Notes: generated from the sequence alone by a model not told the origin. A stretch of 64,000 nucleotides of DNA from Cellulomonas sp. B6 (GCF_001462455.1 NZ_LNTD01000086.1:62001-126000); one strand, 5' to 3'; shown: positions 24,415 through 34,391, counted from the first letter of the stretch. A program made the numbers and translations.

Positions 24415-26237
24415 TGGCTGCCCACACCGAGGTCATCCCGGGCCTGGCGCCGCGTCGCCAGACGCTCGGCCGCACGGTCGTGAAGTGGATCACCTCCACC
24501 GACCACAAGACGATCGGGTACATGTACCTGATCACGTCGTTCGTGTGGTTCGCGATCGGCGGGATCCTGGCGCTGCTCATCCGCGCCGAGCTGTTCGCGC
24601 CCGGCATGGACCTGTTCCAGTCCAAGGAGCAGTACAACCAGGCGTTCACGATGCACGGCACGATCATGCTGCTGCTGTTCGCGACGCCGTTGTTCGCCGG
24701 GTTCGCCAACATCATCCTGCCGCTGCAGATCGGTGCGCCCGACGTCGCGTTCCCGCGGCTCAACATGTTCGCGTACTGGCTGTACCTGTTCGGCGGGCTC
24801 ATCGCGGCGGCCGGCTTCCTCACGCCGCAGGGCGCGGCGTCCTTCGGGTGGTTCGCGTACGCGCCGCTGTCGAACCAGATGTACTCGCCGGGGCTCGGCG
24901 GTGACCTGTGGGTCTTCGGGCTCGCGCTCACCGGCTTCGGCACGATCCTGGGTGCCGTCAACTTCATCACCACGGTCGTCACGATGCGTGCGCCCGGCAT
25001 GACGATGTTCCGGATGCCGATCTTCACCTGGAACATCCTGGTGACGTCGCTGCTGGTCCTCATGGCGTTCCCGCCGCTGGCCGCCGCGCTGTTCGCGCTC
25101 GGCGCGGACCGACGCCTCGGCGCGCAGGTCTTCAACCCCGACAACGGTGGTGCTCTGCTCTGGCAGCACCTGTTCTGGTTCTTCGGTCACCCCGAGGTCT
25201 ACATCATCGCGCTGCCGTTCTTCGGCATCGTCACCGAGATCCTGCCGGTCTTCAGCCGCAAGCCGATCTTCGGGTACAAGGGCCTCGTCTACGCGACGGT
25301 CGCCATCGCGGCGCTGTCGGTCACGGTGTGGGCGCACCACATGTACGTCACCGGTGCGGTGCTGCTGCCGTTCTTCTCGTTCATGACGATGCTCATCGCG
25401 GTGCCGACCGGTGTGAAGTTCTTCAACTGGATCGGCACGATGTGGCGCGGCAAGCTCACGTTCGAGACGCCGATGCTGTGGACCATCGGCTTCCTCGTGA
25501 CGTTCCTCTTCGGCGGCCTGACGGGCGTCATCCTGTCCAGCCCCGCCCTCGACTTCCACCTGTCCGACACGTACTTCGTCGTCGCCCACTTCCACTACGT
25601 GGTGTTCGGCACGGTCGTGTTCGCGATGTTCGCGGGCTTCTACTTCTGGTGGCCCAAGTTCACCGGGCGGATGCTCGACGAGCGCCTGGGCAAGATCCAC
25701 TTCTGGGTCCTGTTCGTGGGCTTCCACATGACGTTCCTCGTGCAGCACTGGCTGGGCGTCATCGGCATGCCGCGTCGCTACGCGGACTACTCGCCGGCGG
25801 ACGGCTTCACGTGGATGAACCAGCTCTCCACGGTCGGCTCGGTGATCCTGGCGGCCTCGACGCTGCCCTTCCTCTGGAACGTCTACGTGACGTGGCGCCA
25901 CGCGCCCAAGGTCACCGTCGACGACCCGTGGGGCTACGGCGGCTCGCTCGAGTGGGCCACGAGCTGCCCGCCGCCCCGGCACAACTTCACGTCGCTGCCG
26001 CGCATCCGCTCCGAGCGTCCCGCGTTCGACCTGCACCACCCCGAGGTGGCCGCGCTCGACCACGTCGAGCCCGAGGACCCGGGTCCCCTCGATTGGGCAC
26101 CCGACCGTGCCGGGGAGCGCGAGCTCGCCGAGGAGCGCATCGCCAACGGCACCGGTGAGGAGCACCAGTCGTCGGCGACGGTCATCGAGCACGACCAGGA
26201 CGACGTCGACCGGCGCCGCGAGGAGGACGAGCGATGA
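24414..26237 (+). CDS. ctaD: Cytochrome c oxidase subunit I (aa3 type)
   Basis: 607 residues with twelve membrane helices, the catalytic subunit that reduces O2 and pumps protons. Ligands are visible: the low-spin heme a His in [12 protein letters not shown] near residue 82, the CuB His and cross-linked Tyr in [15 protein letters not shown] near 260, WAHHMYVTG near 310 (CuB His pair), and the heme a3 and heme a His pair in [16 protein letters not shown] near 390. A C-terminal 60-residue acidic tail is non-membrane. ATGA overlap with ctaF follows. Confidence 0.97.
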   Translation: MAAHTEVIPGLAPRRQTLGRTVVKWITSTDHKTIGYMYLITSFVWFAIGGILALLIRAELFAPGMDLFQSKEQYNQAFTMHGTIMLLLFATPLFAGFANIILPLQIGAPDVAFPRLNMFAYWLYLFGGLIAAAGFLTPQGAASFGWFAYAPLSNQMYSPGLGGDLWVFGLALTGFGTILGAVNFITTVVTMRAPGMTMFRMPIFTWNILVTSLLVLMAFPPLAAALFALGADRRLGAQVFNPDNGGALLWQHLFWFFGHPEVYIIALPFFGIVTEILPVFSRKPIFGYKGLVYATVAIAALSVTVWAHHMYVTGAVLLPFFSFMTMLIAVPTGVKFFNWIGTMWRGKLTFETPMLWTIGFLVTFLFGGLTGVILSSPALDFHLSDTYFVVAHFHYVVFGTVVFAMFAGFYFWWPKFTGRMLDERLGKIHFWVLFVGFHMTFLVQHWLGVIGMPRRYADYSPADGFTWMNQLSTVGSVILAASTLPFLWNVYVTWRHAPKVTVDDPWGYGGSLEWATSCPPPRHNFTSLPRIRSERPAFDLHHPEVAALDHVEPEDPGPLDWAPDRAGERELAEERIANGTGEEHQSSATVIEHDQDDVDRRREEDER

Positions 26238-26632
26238 AGATCGAGGCCAAGCTCTTCCTGTACGGGATCCTGTTCTTCGTCCCCGTCGGCCTGATCTACG
26301 GGTTCTGGAGCGGCGGCGAGCCCGTCGGGACCGTGAGCATCCCGCTGACCGGTGGCCTCGTCGGCATGATCGGCGGCTACTTCGCGCTCCTGGCCCGCCG
26401 CGTCGGTCAGCGGCCCGAGGACGACGAGCTCGGCGAGATCGAGCAGGGCGCCGGCAACCAGGGCACGTTCAGCCCCTGGAGCTGGTGGCCGCTCGTCGTC
26501 GGTCTGGCCGCGTCGATCGCGTTCCTCGCGCTGGCCGTCGGCTGGTGGCTGATGGTGCCGGCCGTCGCGCTCGCCGCGATCGGCCTCGTGGGGTGGCTCT
26601 TCGAGTTCTCCCGCGGGCAGCACGCGCACTGA
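26234..26632 (+). CDS. ctaF: Cytochrome c oxidase subunit IV (CtaF, actinobacterial)
   Basis: 132 residues with four helices (two pairs: residues 6-25 and 33-53, then 83-103 and 105-125) separated by an acidic loop [29 protein letters not shown]; the final motif is typical of the actinobacterial aa3 subunit IV. It is a structural subunit. The ATG overlaps the ctaD stop by 4 nt and a strong terminator follows. Confidence 0.93.
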   Translation: MKIEAKLFLYGILFFVPVGLIYGFWSGGEPVGTVSIPLTGGLVGMIGGYFALLARRVGQRPEDDELGEIEQGAGNQGTFSPWSWWPLVVGLAASIAFLALAVGWWLMVPAVALAAIGLVGWLFEFSRGQHAH

Positions 26633-26651
26633 CGCACGTCGTTCGACCTCG

Positions 26652-26690
26652 AGGAGGGGCGTACCACCGGTCCGCTGGTACGCCCCTCCT
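26652..26690 (+). terminator. ctaCDF terminator
   Basis: Perfect 15-bp stem AGGAGGGGCGTACCA with a 9-nt loop, starting about 20 nt after the ctaF stop. Confidence 0.85.
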
Positions 26691-26766
26691 GCGTCTCCCG
26701 CCACACACGCCTGCGCATGCGCTGCTGGATCCTCGCGGCGCCCGGTGCGATGTCCGACGGCCCCGC

Positions 26767-26772
26767 TAGCCT
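26767..26772 (+). promoter_or_regulatory. -10 box TAGCCT for the VOC gene
   Basis: TAGCCT, 6 nt before GTG 26779. Confidence 0.55.
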
Positions 26773-26778
26773 CGCCCC

Positions 26779-27531
26779 GTGCGCATCCAAGAGCTCGTCG
26801 TCGACTGTCAGGACCCGTCACGCCTCGCGGCGTTCTGGGGCGCGCTGCTGGACGCCCCGTGGGCGCTCGTGCACGACGGGTGGGCGGTGCTCGACGCCGA
26901 CGGCCTGCGCCTCGCCTTCCAGCGGGTCCCGGAGGGCAAGCAGTCGCACAAGAACCGGCTGCACCTCGACGTGGAGGCGCAGGACGTCCGGTGGGCCCTC
27001 GCGCGTGCCCGCGCCCTCGGCGCCGTGCCGACGGGGCACCGCGAGCTCGACGCGCAGGGGGACGGCTACGTCGTGCTGCGCGACCCGGAGGGCAACGAGC
27101 TGTGCCTCGTCGTCGACCAGGCGGGCGGGTGGGGCGAGTCCCAGCGCTCGGCGCTGGCGGCGGTGCCGGCCCCGGTGCGCGTCTGGCACGTCATGACCGC
27201 CGCCGCTCTCGAGGCGTTGCTCACCCGCATCGACGTCGACGCGCACGACGAGGGGCCGGCAAGGGCCGGCGCGTCGGACCAGGACGAGACGTTCCCGGTC
27301 TGTGATGCGGTCGACCTCGTCGCCGTGGCGGAGCGGGTCGCCGCGGGGGAGAGGTCCGCCACGGGTGGGACGCCGGCGCTCGTCGCGGTCGAGCTCGATG
27401 CCGGCCTCGCGATGCAGGGCGGGCAGCGCGGCCTGGCGGACGGTGCGGGGGCGACCACCGGACGGGAGCGGTGCGCGGGTCCGCTGGATCCCTCCTGGAT
27501 CGTCGGCGTGCGGCCGCTGGCTCGGGCCTGA
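26779..27531 (+). CDS. VOC (glyoxalase/bleomycin-resistance fold) protein with a C-terminal extra domain
   Basis: 250 residues. Residues 1-115 form one VOC domain of the type that starts VDCQDPSRLAAFWGALL and ends YVVLRDPEGNELCLV; metal ligands are not clear. The remaining 130 residues begin VWHVMTAAALEALL and contain ALVAVELDAGL and DPSWIVGVRPL, which loosely recall DUF952-type proteins (N-terminal HIxT, central LLEID, C-terminal PHVYGPI-like element); this is a weak inference from order of elements. The function is unknown; it may bind a small molecule. It is convergent with sodA. Confidence 0.8.
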   Translation: MRIQELVVDCQDPSRLAAFWGALLDAPWALVHDGWAVLDADGLRLAFQRVPEGKQSHKNRLHLDVEAQDVRWALARARALGAVPTGHRELDAQGDGYVVLRDPEGNELCLVVDQAGGWGESQRSALAAVPAPVRVWHVMTAAALEALLTRIDVDAHDEGPARAGASDQDETFPVCDAVDLVAVAERVAAGERSATGGTPALVAVELDAGLAMQGGQRGLADGAGATTGRERCAGPLDPSWIVGVRPLARA

Positions 27532-27579
27532 CGGCCGGGACGGGGCCTCACCGCGGCCGACGGCCGTGCCCGCGCAGCG

Positions 27580-27614
27580 CGACGGCCGCCCACCACGTAG
27601 GTGAGCGGCCGTCG
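27580..27614. terminator. Shared terminator of the VOC gene and sodA
   Basis: Stem CGACGGCCGC / GCGGCCGTCG (10 bp) with inner CACC/GGTG pairs. Located between the two convergent stops, 15 nt from the end of sodA. Confidence 0.8.
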
Positions 27615-27628
27615 GGACGATCAGCGCG

Positions 27629-28258
27629 TCAGAGCGAGGGGACGATGAGCCCCGACGTCTGCGAGCGGGCCGCCGTGAAGCGCTTCTCGGCGTCCGCCCA
27701 GCTGACGATGTTCCACCACGCCTTGACGTAGTCCGCCTTGACGTTGACGTAGTCGAGGTAGAACGCGTGCTCCCACATGTCGAGCACGACGATCGGCGTC
27801 AGGCCGAGCGGGATGTTGCCCTGCTGGTCGTAGAGCTGGAAGATCGCGAGCTTCTGGCCGACCGAGTCCCACCCGAGGATGGACCAGCCGGACCCCTGGA
27901 TGCCGACCGCGTTGGCGGCGAAGTGCTTCTGGAACGCGTCGAACGACCCGAAGAACTCGTCGATCGCGGCGGCGAGCTCACCGGTGGGCTTGTCGCCGCC
28001 GTCCGGGGAGAGGTTCTGCCAGAACACCGAGTGGTTGACGTGCCCGCCGAGGTTGAACGCGAGGTTCTTCTCGTGCAGGTTCACCGCCGCGAAGTCGCCC
28101 GACTCGCGGGCCGCGGCGAGCTTCTCGAGCGCGGTGTTCGCGCCCGTCACGTACGCGGCGTGGTGCTTGTCGTGGTGCAGCTCCATGATCCTGCCGGAGA
28201 TGTGCGGCTCGAGCGCCGCGTAGTCGTACGGCAGATCCGGGAGCGTGTAGTCAGCCAT
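27629..28258 (-). CDS. sodA: Superoxide dismutase (Fe/Mn family)
   Basis: 209 residues, the usual family length, no signal peptide. Metal ligands are His in [13 protein letters not shown] (near residue 28), His in [12 protein letters not shown] (near 77), and Asp and His in [14 protein letters not shown] (near 160-165). The Gly-Gln positions that separate Mn from Fe forms cannot be settled by eye. AGGAGAGG a few bases upstream is a strong ribosome binding site. It sits between the two respiratory operons, fitting a role in removing superoxide from the electron transport chain. Confidence 0.95.
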   Translation of the reverse strand: MADYTLPDLPYDYAALEPHISGRIMELHHDKHHAAYVTGANTALEKLAAARESGDFAAVNLHEKNLAFNLGGHVNHSVFWQNLSPDGGDKPTGELAAAIDEFFGSFDAFQKHFAANAVGIQGSGWSILGWDSVGQKLAIFQLYDQQGNIPLGLTPIVVLDMWEHAFYLDYVNVKADYVKAWWNIVSWADAEKRFTAARSQTSGLIVPSL

Positions 28259-28382
28259 CTCTTACCTCTCCTGCGTCGGGTGGCGGGTGCTCGCGCACCG
28301 GCCCGGAAACGCCGTCGCGGTGCCCGGCCACGTCGGCCGGACACCGCGCACGGTCGTCGTTCAGGTCAACTCTCGACCAGGT

Positions 28383-30137
28383 TCAGCTGTTCCGCCCGTC
28401 GGCGTCCGTCTCATCCTCCGAGCGCAGCCGGCGACCGCCGCCCGTGGGCGCGCCCTCGCCGAGCAACTGCGCCGGCGCCTTCTCCTGGTCGGAGCCGAGC
28501 GCGTCGTGCTCGCCGTGCGAGTGCGACGCGGCCAGCTCGGCGGGCGTCACCGGCTCGATGCGGTCCTCGTAGAAGACCTGCGAGAGCCGCTGACGCATGC
28601 GGTCGAGCCGGTAGCCCGTGCGCCGCACGCCGCGCGAGTCCTCGGCGGGCTCGATCTCGACGGGGCGGATCGCGTCGTGCTGCACCCGCAGCCACCGCTC
28701 GTGCGCGTCGAGGGGCTTGTGCACCTCGATGTACTCGCCAGACGCGAAGCGCACGATCTGGCCGGTCTCGTGGCCGTGCAGGACCAGCTCGCGGTCCTTG
28801 CGCTGCAGCCCCAGGCAGATCCGCTTGGTGACTACGAACGCGGCCCACGGGCCGAGGAACAGCAGGAACCGGAACGCCCACGTGATGTCGTTGAGCGACA
28901 TGTGGAAGTGCGTCGCGATGAGGTCGTTCGACCCCGCGAGCACGAGGATGAAGAACGCCGTGAGCAGCGCCACGCCGAAGCCGGTGCGGAACGGGCGGTT
29001 GCGCGGGCGGTCCAGCACGTGGTGCTCGCGCTTGTCGCCCGTCGCGAAGGACTCGACGAACGGGTACAGGGCGAGCAGCGTGAACAGCACGCCCGGCACC
29101 ACGACCGCCGGGATCAGGACGTTGAGGGACAACGTCCAACCGTCGGGCCCGAACAGCACGTACTCGGTCTGGCCCGGCATGAGCCGCAGCGATCCCTCGA
29201 GGAACAGCATGTACCAGTCGGGTTGCGCACCCGCGGACACGGGGGAGGGGTCGTACGGGCCGTAGTTCCACACCGGGTTGATCGACATCGTCGCGCCCAT
29301 GAGCGCGATGACGCCGAACACGATGAAGAAGTACCCGCCGGCCTTGGCCACGTACACGGGGAACAGCGGGTAGCCCACGACGTTCGCGTTGGTGCGGCCC
29401 GAGCCCGGGTACTGCGTGTGCTTGTGCAGCACCACGAAGAACAGGTGGAGGCCGATGAGCGCGAGGATCAGGCCCGGCACGAGCAGGATGTGCACCGTGA
29501 ACAGGCGCGGGATGATGTCGTGGCCCGGGAACTCGCCGCCGAAGATGAAGTACGACAGGTAGCTGCCGAGGATCGGGATCGATCGCACGACGCCGTCGGT
29601 GATGCGCAGGCCGTTGCCCGAGAGCACGTCGTCGGGGAGCGAGTAGCCCGAGAAGCCGGCGGCGAGGCCCAGGATCAGCAGCACGAAGCCGACGACCCAG
29701 TTGAGCTCGCGGGGCTTGCGGAACGCGCCCGTGAAGAACACACGCATCATGTGCGTGACGATCGCGGCCATGAAGATGAGCGCGGCCCAGTGGTGGATCT
29801 GCCGCATGAGCAGACCGCCGGTGACCTCGAACGACAGGCGCAGCGTCGAGGCGTACGCCTCGGACATCTCGACGCCCTGCATCGCCGGCCAGGGGCCGTC
29901 GTAGTGCACCTCGTTCATGCTGGGAACGAAGAACATCGTGAGGAACACGCCGGAGATGAGCAGCGTGACGAAGCTGTAGAGCGCGATCTCGCCCAGCAGG
30001 AACGACCAGTGGTCGGGGAAGATCTTGCGGGCGAACTCCTTGACCGCGCCGCCGATGCCGGTGCGCTGGTCGAGGTAGTCCGCGGTCTTGGCGGCGGCCT
30101 TCTGGCCGCCGGTCGGTGCGCTGGTGGTGGTGCTCAT
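28383..30137 (-). CDS. qcrB: Menaquinol-cytochrome c reductase cytochrome b subunit
   Basis: 584 residues with an N-terminal cytochrome b domain; the heme b His pairs lie in GLLMRQIHHWAALIFMAAIVTH (near residue 110) and VHILLVPGLILALIGLHLFFV (near 215). The Qo-site motif of this family appears as PDWYMLFLEGSLRLMPG near residue 310. A C-terminal extension (about 170 residues, polar and acidic, beyond the last helices near residue 425) is typical of actinobacterial QcrB. It oxidises menaquinol in the bcc-aa3 supercomplex. The start overlaps qcrA by 4 nt. Confidence 0.96.
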   Translation of the reverse strand: MSTTTSAPTGGQKAAAKTADYLDQRTGIGGAVKEFARKIFPDHWSFLLGEIALYSFVTLLISGVFLTMFFVPSMNEVHYDGPWPAMQGVEMSEAYASTLRLSFEVTGGLLMRQIHHWAALIFMAAIVTHMMRVFFTGAFRKPRELNWVVGFVLLILGLAAGFSGYSLPDDVLSGNGLRITDGVVRSIPILGSYLSYFIFGGEFPGHDIIPRLFTVHILLVPGLILALIGLHLFFVVLHKHTQYPGSGRTNANVVGYPLFPVYVAKAGGYFFIVFGVIALMGATMSINPVWNYGPYDPSPVSAGAQPDWYMLFLEGSLRLMPGQTEYVLFGPDGWTLSLNVLIPAVVVPGVLFTLLALYPFVESFATGDKREHHVLDRPRNRPFRTGFGVALLTAFFILVLAGSNDLIATHFHMSLNDITWAFRFLLFLGPWAAFVVTKRICLGLQRKDRELVLHGHETGQIVRFASGEYIEVHKPLDAHERWLRVQHDAIRPVEIEPAEDSRGVRRTGYRLDRMRQRLSQVFYEDRIEPVTPAELAASHSHGEHDALGSDQEKAPAQLLGEGAPTGGGRRLRSEDETDADGRNS

Positions 30138-31192
30138 CGCAGCCGCTCCCAGAAGCTCGGTCCGATGGGCTCGTGGAAGTCGCTCTGCGCCACCAGGTAG
30201 CCCTCGTCGTCGACGGTGATCGGCAGCTGGGGCAGCGGCCGCTTGGCGGGACCGAAGACGACCTTCGCGCCGTCGGCCACGTCGAACGTGCTCTGGTGGC
30301 ACGGGCACAGCAGGTGGTGCGTGTGCTGCTCGTAGAGCGCCACGGGGCAGCCGACGTGCGTGCAGATCTTCGAGAACGCGACGATCCCGTCGTACGACCA
30401 GCCCTCGCCCTGCTCGGACTTGATGTCACGCGGGTCCAGACGCACCAGCAGGACGACGGCCTTGGCCTTCTCGTCGAGCGGGGCCTCGGTCTCGTGCAGG
30501 CCCTCGGGGATCACGTGGACGACCGAGCCGATCGTCACGTCCGAGGCCTTGATGGGTCGACCCGTCGGGTCGATCGTGAGCTTCTTGTTGCGTGCCCACA
30601 TGGTGCGCTTGAACTTGGAGACGTTCCAGTCCTCGCCGACCTCGCCGATCAGCGGGAGGGCGATCGTCAGCGGGAACAGCGCGAGCGACGACACGAGCGC
30701 GCCCTTGAGCACGCCGCGGCGTCCGATCGCGGAGTCCTGGGCGCCGTCCTTGAGGGCGGCGACCGCCTCCGCGCGCGTCTGGTCCGAGCTGCGCTGCGCG
30801 TGCCGGTCCTCGGCCTTCTCGTGGTCGTTCATGAGCGACTTCGCCCAGTGGACGGCCGCCAGCCCGATGCCGAGCAGCGCGAAGGCCAGGCCCAGCCCGA
30901 GCGCGAGGTTCGACACGCGCATCGACGCGATGGTCTCGCCCGGGGGCAGGGCGAAGTACGCCGTGATGAACCCGAGGGTCCCGAGGATCGAGATCGTGAA
31001 GAGCGCGACGACCTGGCGCTCCGCGCGCTTGTTCGCCTCGGGCTCGACGTCCGAGCGACGAGGCCGGTGCGGCCCGAAGCCGGGGTTCTCGAACTTGTCG
31101 ACGGCGTCGTCGCCCTGGCGCAGCGCCAGGTCGGAGCCCGCGGTGTCGCGGGGCTCGAGCTCGTCGTGACCGTGGTCGTGGGTGGTGCTCAC
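30134..31192 (-). CDS. qcrA: Menaquinol-cytochrome c reductase Rieske [2Fe-2S] subunit
   Basis: 352 residues. Three membrane helices occur near residues 55-75, 90-110 and 175-195, an actinobacterial trait, followed by the periplasmic Rieske domain with cluster motifs ICTHVGCPVALYE and HLLCPCHQSTFD (two Cys and two His) near residues 285-305. The N-terminal 45 residues are His/Asp-rich. GTG 31192 overlaps the qcrC stop by 4 nt and has GAGG about 7 nt upstream. It moves the first electron from menaquinol to cytochrome cc. Confidence 0.95.
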   Translation of the reverse strand: MSTTHDHGHDELEPRDTAGSDLALRQGDDAVDKFENPGFGPHRPRRSDVEPEANKRAERQVVALFTISILGTLGFITAYFALPPGETIASMRVSNLALGLGLAFALLGIGLAAVHWAKSLMNDHEKAEDRHAQRSSDQTRAEAVAALKDGAQDSAIGRRGVLKGALVSSLALFPLTIALPLIGEVGEDWNVSKFKRTMWARNKKLTIDPTGRPIKASDVTIGSVVHVIPEGLHETEAPLDEKAKAVVLLVRLDPRDIKSEQGEGWSYDGIVAFSKICTHVGCPVALYEQHTHHLLCPCHQSTFDVADGAKVVFGPAKRPLPQLPITVDDEGYLVAQSDFHEPIGPSFWERLR

Positions 31193-31974
31193 GAGGACCT
31201 CGCTCCGATCCAGACTGCCGCTGCGATGAGCAGACCCATGCCGACGACCCAGGCCCACAGGCCCTCGCTCACGGGCCCGAGGCTGCCGAGCCCGATGCCG
31301 CCGGGGGCGTCCTCGCCCTGCAGGTCGAGGTAGGCGATGATGTCGCGCTTCTCGTCCGGCGTCAGCGTCGCGTCGTTGAAGACGGGCATGTTCTGCGGGC
31401 CGGTCGCCATCGCCTCGTAGAGGTGGGCCGGCGTGGTCTCCCACAGGTTCGGCGCGAACTTGCCCTGCGAGAGGGCGCCGCCGGCGCCGACCGCGTTGTG
31501 GCACATCGCGCAGTTCGTGCGGAACAGCGCCATGCCGTTGGCCGGGTCGCCGAGAGCGGGGTCGACCTGCTCGTCCGAGGGCACGGCCGGGCCGGGGCCC
31601 AGCGACGCGACGAACGCCGCGAGGGCCGCGATCTGCTCCTCGTCGAACTGCGCGGGCTTGGCCTGGGCCTGCGGACCGTTCATCTGCATGGGCATGCGGC
31701 CCGTGCCGACCTGGAAGTCGACGGCTGCGGCGCCGACGCCGACGAGCGACGGCACGGCGTCGGTCCCGGTCGCGTCCGGCCCGTGGCAGGTCGCGCAGTT
31801 GGCCTGGAACAGCTTCTCACCGGTCTCGACCTGGTCCGCGCTCGGTGCCGCGGGGGCGGCGTCGGCGGAGGTCGGTGCCAGGACGGCGTACAGCGCGCCG
31901 GTGAGCAGCAGCGCCAGCAGGAGCAGCACGGCCGGCGCACGCCGGTCGTGCCTGCGGGCTGCGAGTGCCTTCAC
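31189..31974 (-). CDS. qcrC: Menaquinol-cytochrome c reductase diheme cytochrome cc subunit
   Basis: 261 residues: signal anchor at residues 14-38 (PAVLLLLALLLTGALYAVLAP), two cytochrome c domains with heme motifs CATCHG near residue 60 and CAMCHN near 158, and a C-terminal membrane helix (GLWAWVVGMGLLIAAAVWIG). The fused diheme subunit replaces a soluble cytochrome c and hands electrons straight to the CuA site of CtaC. Second gene of the ctaE-qcrC-qcrA-qcrB operon. Confidence 0.95.
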   Translation of the reverse strand: MKALAARRHDRRAPAVLLLLALLLTGALYAVLAPTSADAAPAAPSADQVETGEKLFQANCATCHGPDATGTDAVPSLVGVGAAAVDFQVGTGRMPMQMNGPQAQAKPAQFDEEQIAALAAFVASLGPGPAVPSDEQVDPALGDPANGMALFRTNCAMCHNAVGAGGALSQGKFAPNLWETTPAHLYEAMATGPQNMPVFNDATLTPDEKRDIIAYLDLQGEDAPGGIGLGSLGPVSEGLWAWVVGMGLLIAAAVWIGARSS

Positions 31975-32050
31975 GGATCGGTCCTCGTCTCGCGTGTCGG
32001 GGGGAGTACGGATGGGGGCGGTGCCGGGCGGTCGGCGACCGCCGGCGGTG

Positions 32051-32698
32051 TCATCGCACGAGGTAGATGATCGCGAACAGCGCGATCCACACGACGTCGA
32101 CGAAGTGCCAGTAGATGGAGGTGACGATCGCGGTCGTCTCCTCGTGGTGGCCGAACCGCTTGGCGGCGAACGAGCGCCCCAGCAGGAAGAGGAAGGCGAT
32201 GAGCCCGCCGACGACGTGCAGGCCGTGGAAGCCGGTCGCGAGGTAGAACACCGAGCCGTAGGGCGAGGACGAGATCGTCAGGCCGTGCTCGACGAGCTCC
32301 GCGTACTCGAAGATCTGGCCGCCGATGAAGACGGCGCCCATGACGTACGTCAGGGTCATCCACTCGTTCATGCCCCAGCGCCAGAACTGCACGATCGACC
32401 CGCTGCGGACGGGCTGCAGCCGCTCGGCCGCCCACACGCCCATCTGGCACGTCACCGACGACAGCACCAGGATCGTCGTGTTCGCGAACGCGAACGTGAG
32501 GTTGAGCTTCTCCGTCTGGACGGCCCACTCCTCGGGCACCGCCGCGCGCACCGTGAAGTACATGGCGAACAGGCCGGCGAAGAACATGAGCTCGCTGGCG
32601 AGCCAGACGATCGTGCCGACCGTCACCGGGTTGGGCCGGTTGACGGTCACACGGGGGACTGGGCGCGAGGCAGCCGTTGCGGTCGACACGCGAGCCAT
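32051..32698 (-). CDS. ctaE: Cytochrome c oxidase subunit III
   Basis: 215 residues with five membrane helices beginning [25 protein letters not shown], including the conserved acidic residue in the second helix. Closing motifs are [20 protein letters not shown] and the terminal [19 protein letters not shown]. It stabilises the oxygen-reducing core. ATG 32698 is used here; GTG 32689 is a good alternative because CATAAT lies 7 nt before it, matching the leaderless spacing seen elsewhere. First gene of the ctaE-qcrCAB operon. Confidence 0.94.
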   Translation of the reverse strand: MARVSTATAASRPVPRVTVNRPNPVTVGTIVWLASELMFFAGLFAMYFTVRAAVPEEWAVQTEKLNLTFAFANTTILVLSSVTCQMGVWAAERLQPVRSGSIVQFWRWGMNEWMTLTYVMGAVFIGGQIFEYAELVEHGLTISSSPYGSVFYLATGFHGLHVVGGLIAFLFLLGRSFAAKRFGHHEETTAIVTSIYWHFVDVVWIALFAIIYLVR

Positions 32699-32881
32699 TA
32701 TGGCTGACGAGTGCCGCGCATGGGTCGTTCGACCCACGTTGCGGAGCAGGGATATGTCACATCGTCACTTTCTCGTGACCTGCGGGCGCGGCCGGGTGGT
32801 CCGCCGCGTCGCGCGTGCGGCGGGCGCGGGCGCGGACGTGCCAAGATGCCCCTGGCACGTCGACGACGAGTGAGGGGCACC
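32699..32881. promoter_or_regulatory. ctaE / receiver-trpD divergent intergenic region
   Basis: Holds a perfect TGGGTCG-TT-CGACCCA palindrome at 32721-32736 and three GTNAC elements (32756, 32764, 32775). A 9-bp inverted repeat GACGTGCCA / TGGCACGTC with a 9-nt loop at 32835-32861 lies just before the ribosome binding site GAGGGG of the receiver gene. These are candidate operators or an RNA hairpin; no known motif is matched. Confidence 0.5.
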
Positions 32882-33298
32882 ATGAGCACCGCCGACCCCG
32901 CGGCCCGCGGGCCGCGCATCCTGCTGTACAGCGACGACGTCGACGCACGCGAGCAGGTGCGTCTCGCGGTCGGCCGCCGGCTCGGGCGCGGCGAGCCCGA
33001 CATCGAGTGGACCGAGGTCGCCACGGCCGACGCCGCGATCGCGGCGACCGAGGCCGGCGGACTCGACGTCCTCGTGCTCGACGGCGAGGCCGACAAGGTC
33101 GGTGGCCTCGGGCTGTGCCGCCAGCTCAAGGACGAGGTGTACGCGTGCCCGCCCGTCGTGGTGCTCACCGGCCGTCCGCAGGACGCCTGGCTCGCGTCGT
33201 GGTCGAACGCCGACGCGGTGGTGAGCCGGCCGTTCGACCCGGTCGTGCTGCACGCCGCGATCGCCGACATCGTGCACGCGGGCGCGTCCGGCCGATGA
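32882..33298 (+). CDS. Stand-alone receiver-domain protein
   Basis: 138 residues forming one CheY-like receiver. The acidic pair is in [14 protein letters not shown] near residue 17, the phosphoacceptor Asp in [13 protein letters not shown] near residue 64, and the Thr in [12 protein letters not shown] near 97. The conserved Lys of the final switch is replaced by Arg (VVSRPFDP, near 118), so signalling may be altered. No output domain. It overlaps trpD by 4 nt (ATGA), implying coupled expression, and diverges from ctaE. Its function is unknown. Confidence 0.82.
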   Translation: MSTADPAARGPRILLYSDDVDAREQVRLAVGRRLGRGEPDIEWTEVATADAAIAATEAGGLDVLVLDGEADKVGGLGLCRQLKDEVYACPPVVVLTGRPQDAWLASWSNADAVVSRPFDPVVLHAAIADIVHAGASGR

Positions 33299-34344
33299 CG
33301 GTCGGGACGACCTGGCCCGACCTGCTGACGTCGCTCGTGCGCGGCGAGGACCTCGACAGCGGGCGCGCCGCCTGGGCGATGGACCGCATCATGTCCGGCG
33401 AGGCGACGCCGTCGCAGGTCGCCGGCTTCCTCGTCGCGCTGCGCGCCAAGGGCGAGACGGTCGCAGAGCTCGCGGGCCTCGCGGACGTCATGCTCGAGCA
33501 CGCGCACCGGTTCTCGGCGCCCGGCCGGTCGGTGGACGTCGTGGGGACGGGCGGCGACCGGCTCCACACCGTCAACATCTCGACGATGGCCGCCGTCGTC
33601 GTGGCCGGCACCGGGCTGACCGTCGTCAAGCACGGGAACCGGGCCGCGTCGTCCTCGACCGGCTCCGCCGACGTGCTGGAGGCCCTCGGGATCCGCCTCG
33701 ACCTCCCGCTCGAGCGCGTCACCGCCCTGGCGTCCGAGGTCGGGATCACGTTCTGCTTCGCCGGGGCGTTCCACCCCTCGATGCGTCACGCGGGAGTCAC
33801 GCGCCGCGACCTCGGGATCGCGACGGCGTTCAACTTCCTCGGGCCGCTCACCAACCCCGCCCAGCCGCAGTCCAGCGCGATCGGCGTCGCCGACGCGCGC
33901 ATGGCCGGGCTCATCGCCGGTGTCCTCGCCGCGCGCGGAAGGTCGGCGCTGGTGTTCCGCGGCGAGCACGACGGGCTCGACGAGGTCGCCGCGACCGGAG
34001 CGACCCGGTTCTGGGAGGTCCGCGACGGCGACGTGCGGGAGGAGGTCGTCGACTGGGCGTCCGCCGGCGTGCGCCCCGTGACGGTCGACCAGCTGCGCGG
34101 CGGGGACGCCCGGCAGAACGCCGACGTCGTGCGCGCGCTCGTCGCGGGGGAGCACGGGCCGGTGCGTGACACGGTCGTGCTCAACGCCGCCGCCGCGCTC
34201 GTGGCCGACGGCACGCTCCCGGGCACCGCGCAGGGCACGCTCGTCGAGCGCCTCGTGGCGGGTGCGGGCCTGGCCGAGCGCTCGCTCGACGACGGTGCGA
34301 GCGCCGACGTGCTCGAGCGGTGGCGGGCGGCGGCCGCGGCCTGA
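33295..34344 (+). CDS. trpD: Anthranilate phosphoribosyltransferase
   Basis: 349 residues. Catalyses the second step of tryptophan synthesis, joining anthranilate to PRPP. The PRPP-binding signature [20 protein letters not shown] is near residue 78 and [20 protein letters not shown] near 110, with the anthranilate and metal segments [15 protein letters not shown] (near 150) and [11 protein letters not shown] (near 222). No other trp genes are adjacent; the link to ctaE is an actinobacterial synteny. Confidence 0.96.
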   Translation: MTVGTTWPDLLTSLVRGEDLDSGRAAWAMDRIMSGEATPSQVAGFLVALRAKGETVAELAGLADVMLEHAHRFSAPGRSVDVVGTGGDRLHTVNISTMAAVVVAGTGLTVVKHGNRAASSSTGSADVLEALGIRLDLPLERVTALASEVGITFCFAGAFHPSMRHAGVTRRDLGIATAFNFLGPLTNPAQPQSSAIGVADARMAGLIAGVLAARGRSALVFRGEHDGLDEVAATGATRFWEVRDGDVREEVVDWASAGVRPVTVDQLRGGDARQNADVVRALVAGEHGPVRDTVVLNAAAALVADGTLPGTAQGTLVERLVAGAGLAERSLDDGASADVLERWRAAAAA

Positions 34345-34357
34345 GGGTGCCGGTGGG

Positions 34358-34391
34358 GCCGCACGACGCCGTCGGGCGGCGTGCGTGCGGC
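34358..34391. terminator. Terminator between trpD and the Lrp-type gene
   Basis: Outer stem GCCGCACG / CGTGCGGC with an inner GCCG / CGGC pairing. Sits between convergent stops. Confidence 0.6.

Noticed and set aside
28287-30200. Long plus-strand open frame across qcrB
   Set aside because: Antisense to a clear cytochrome b gene; its translation is unusually rich in Arg, Glu, His and Val and has no family motif.
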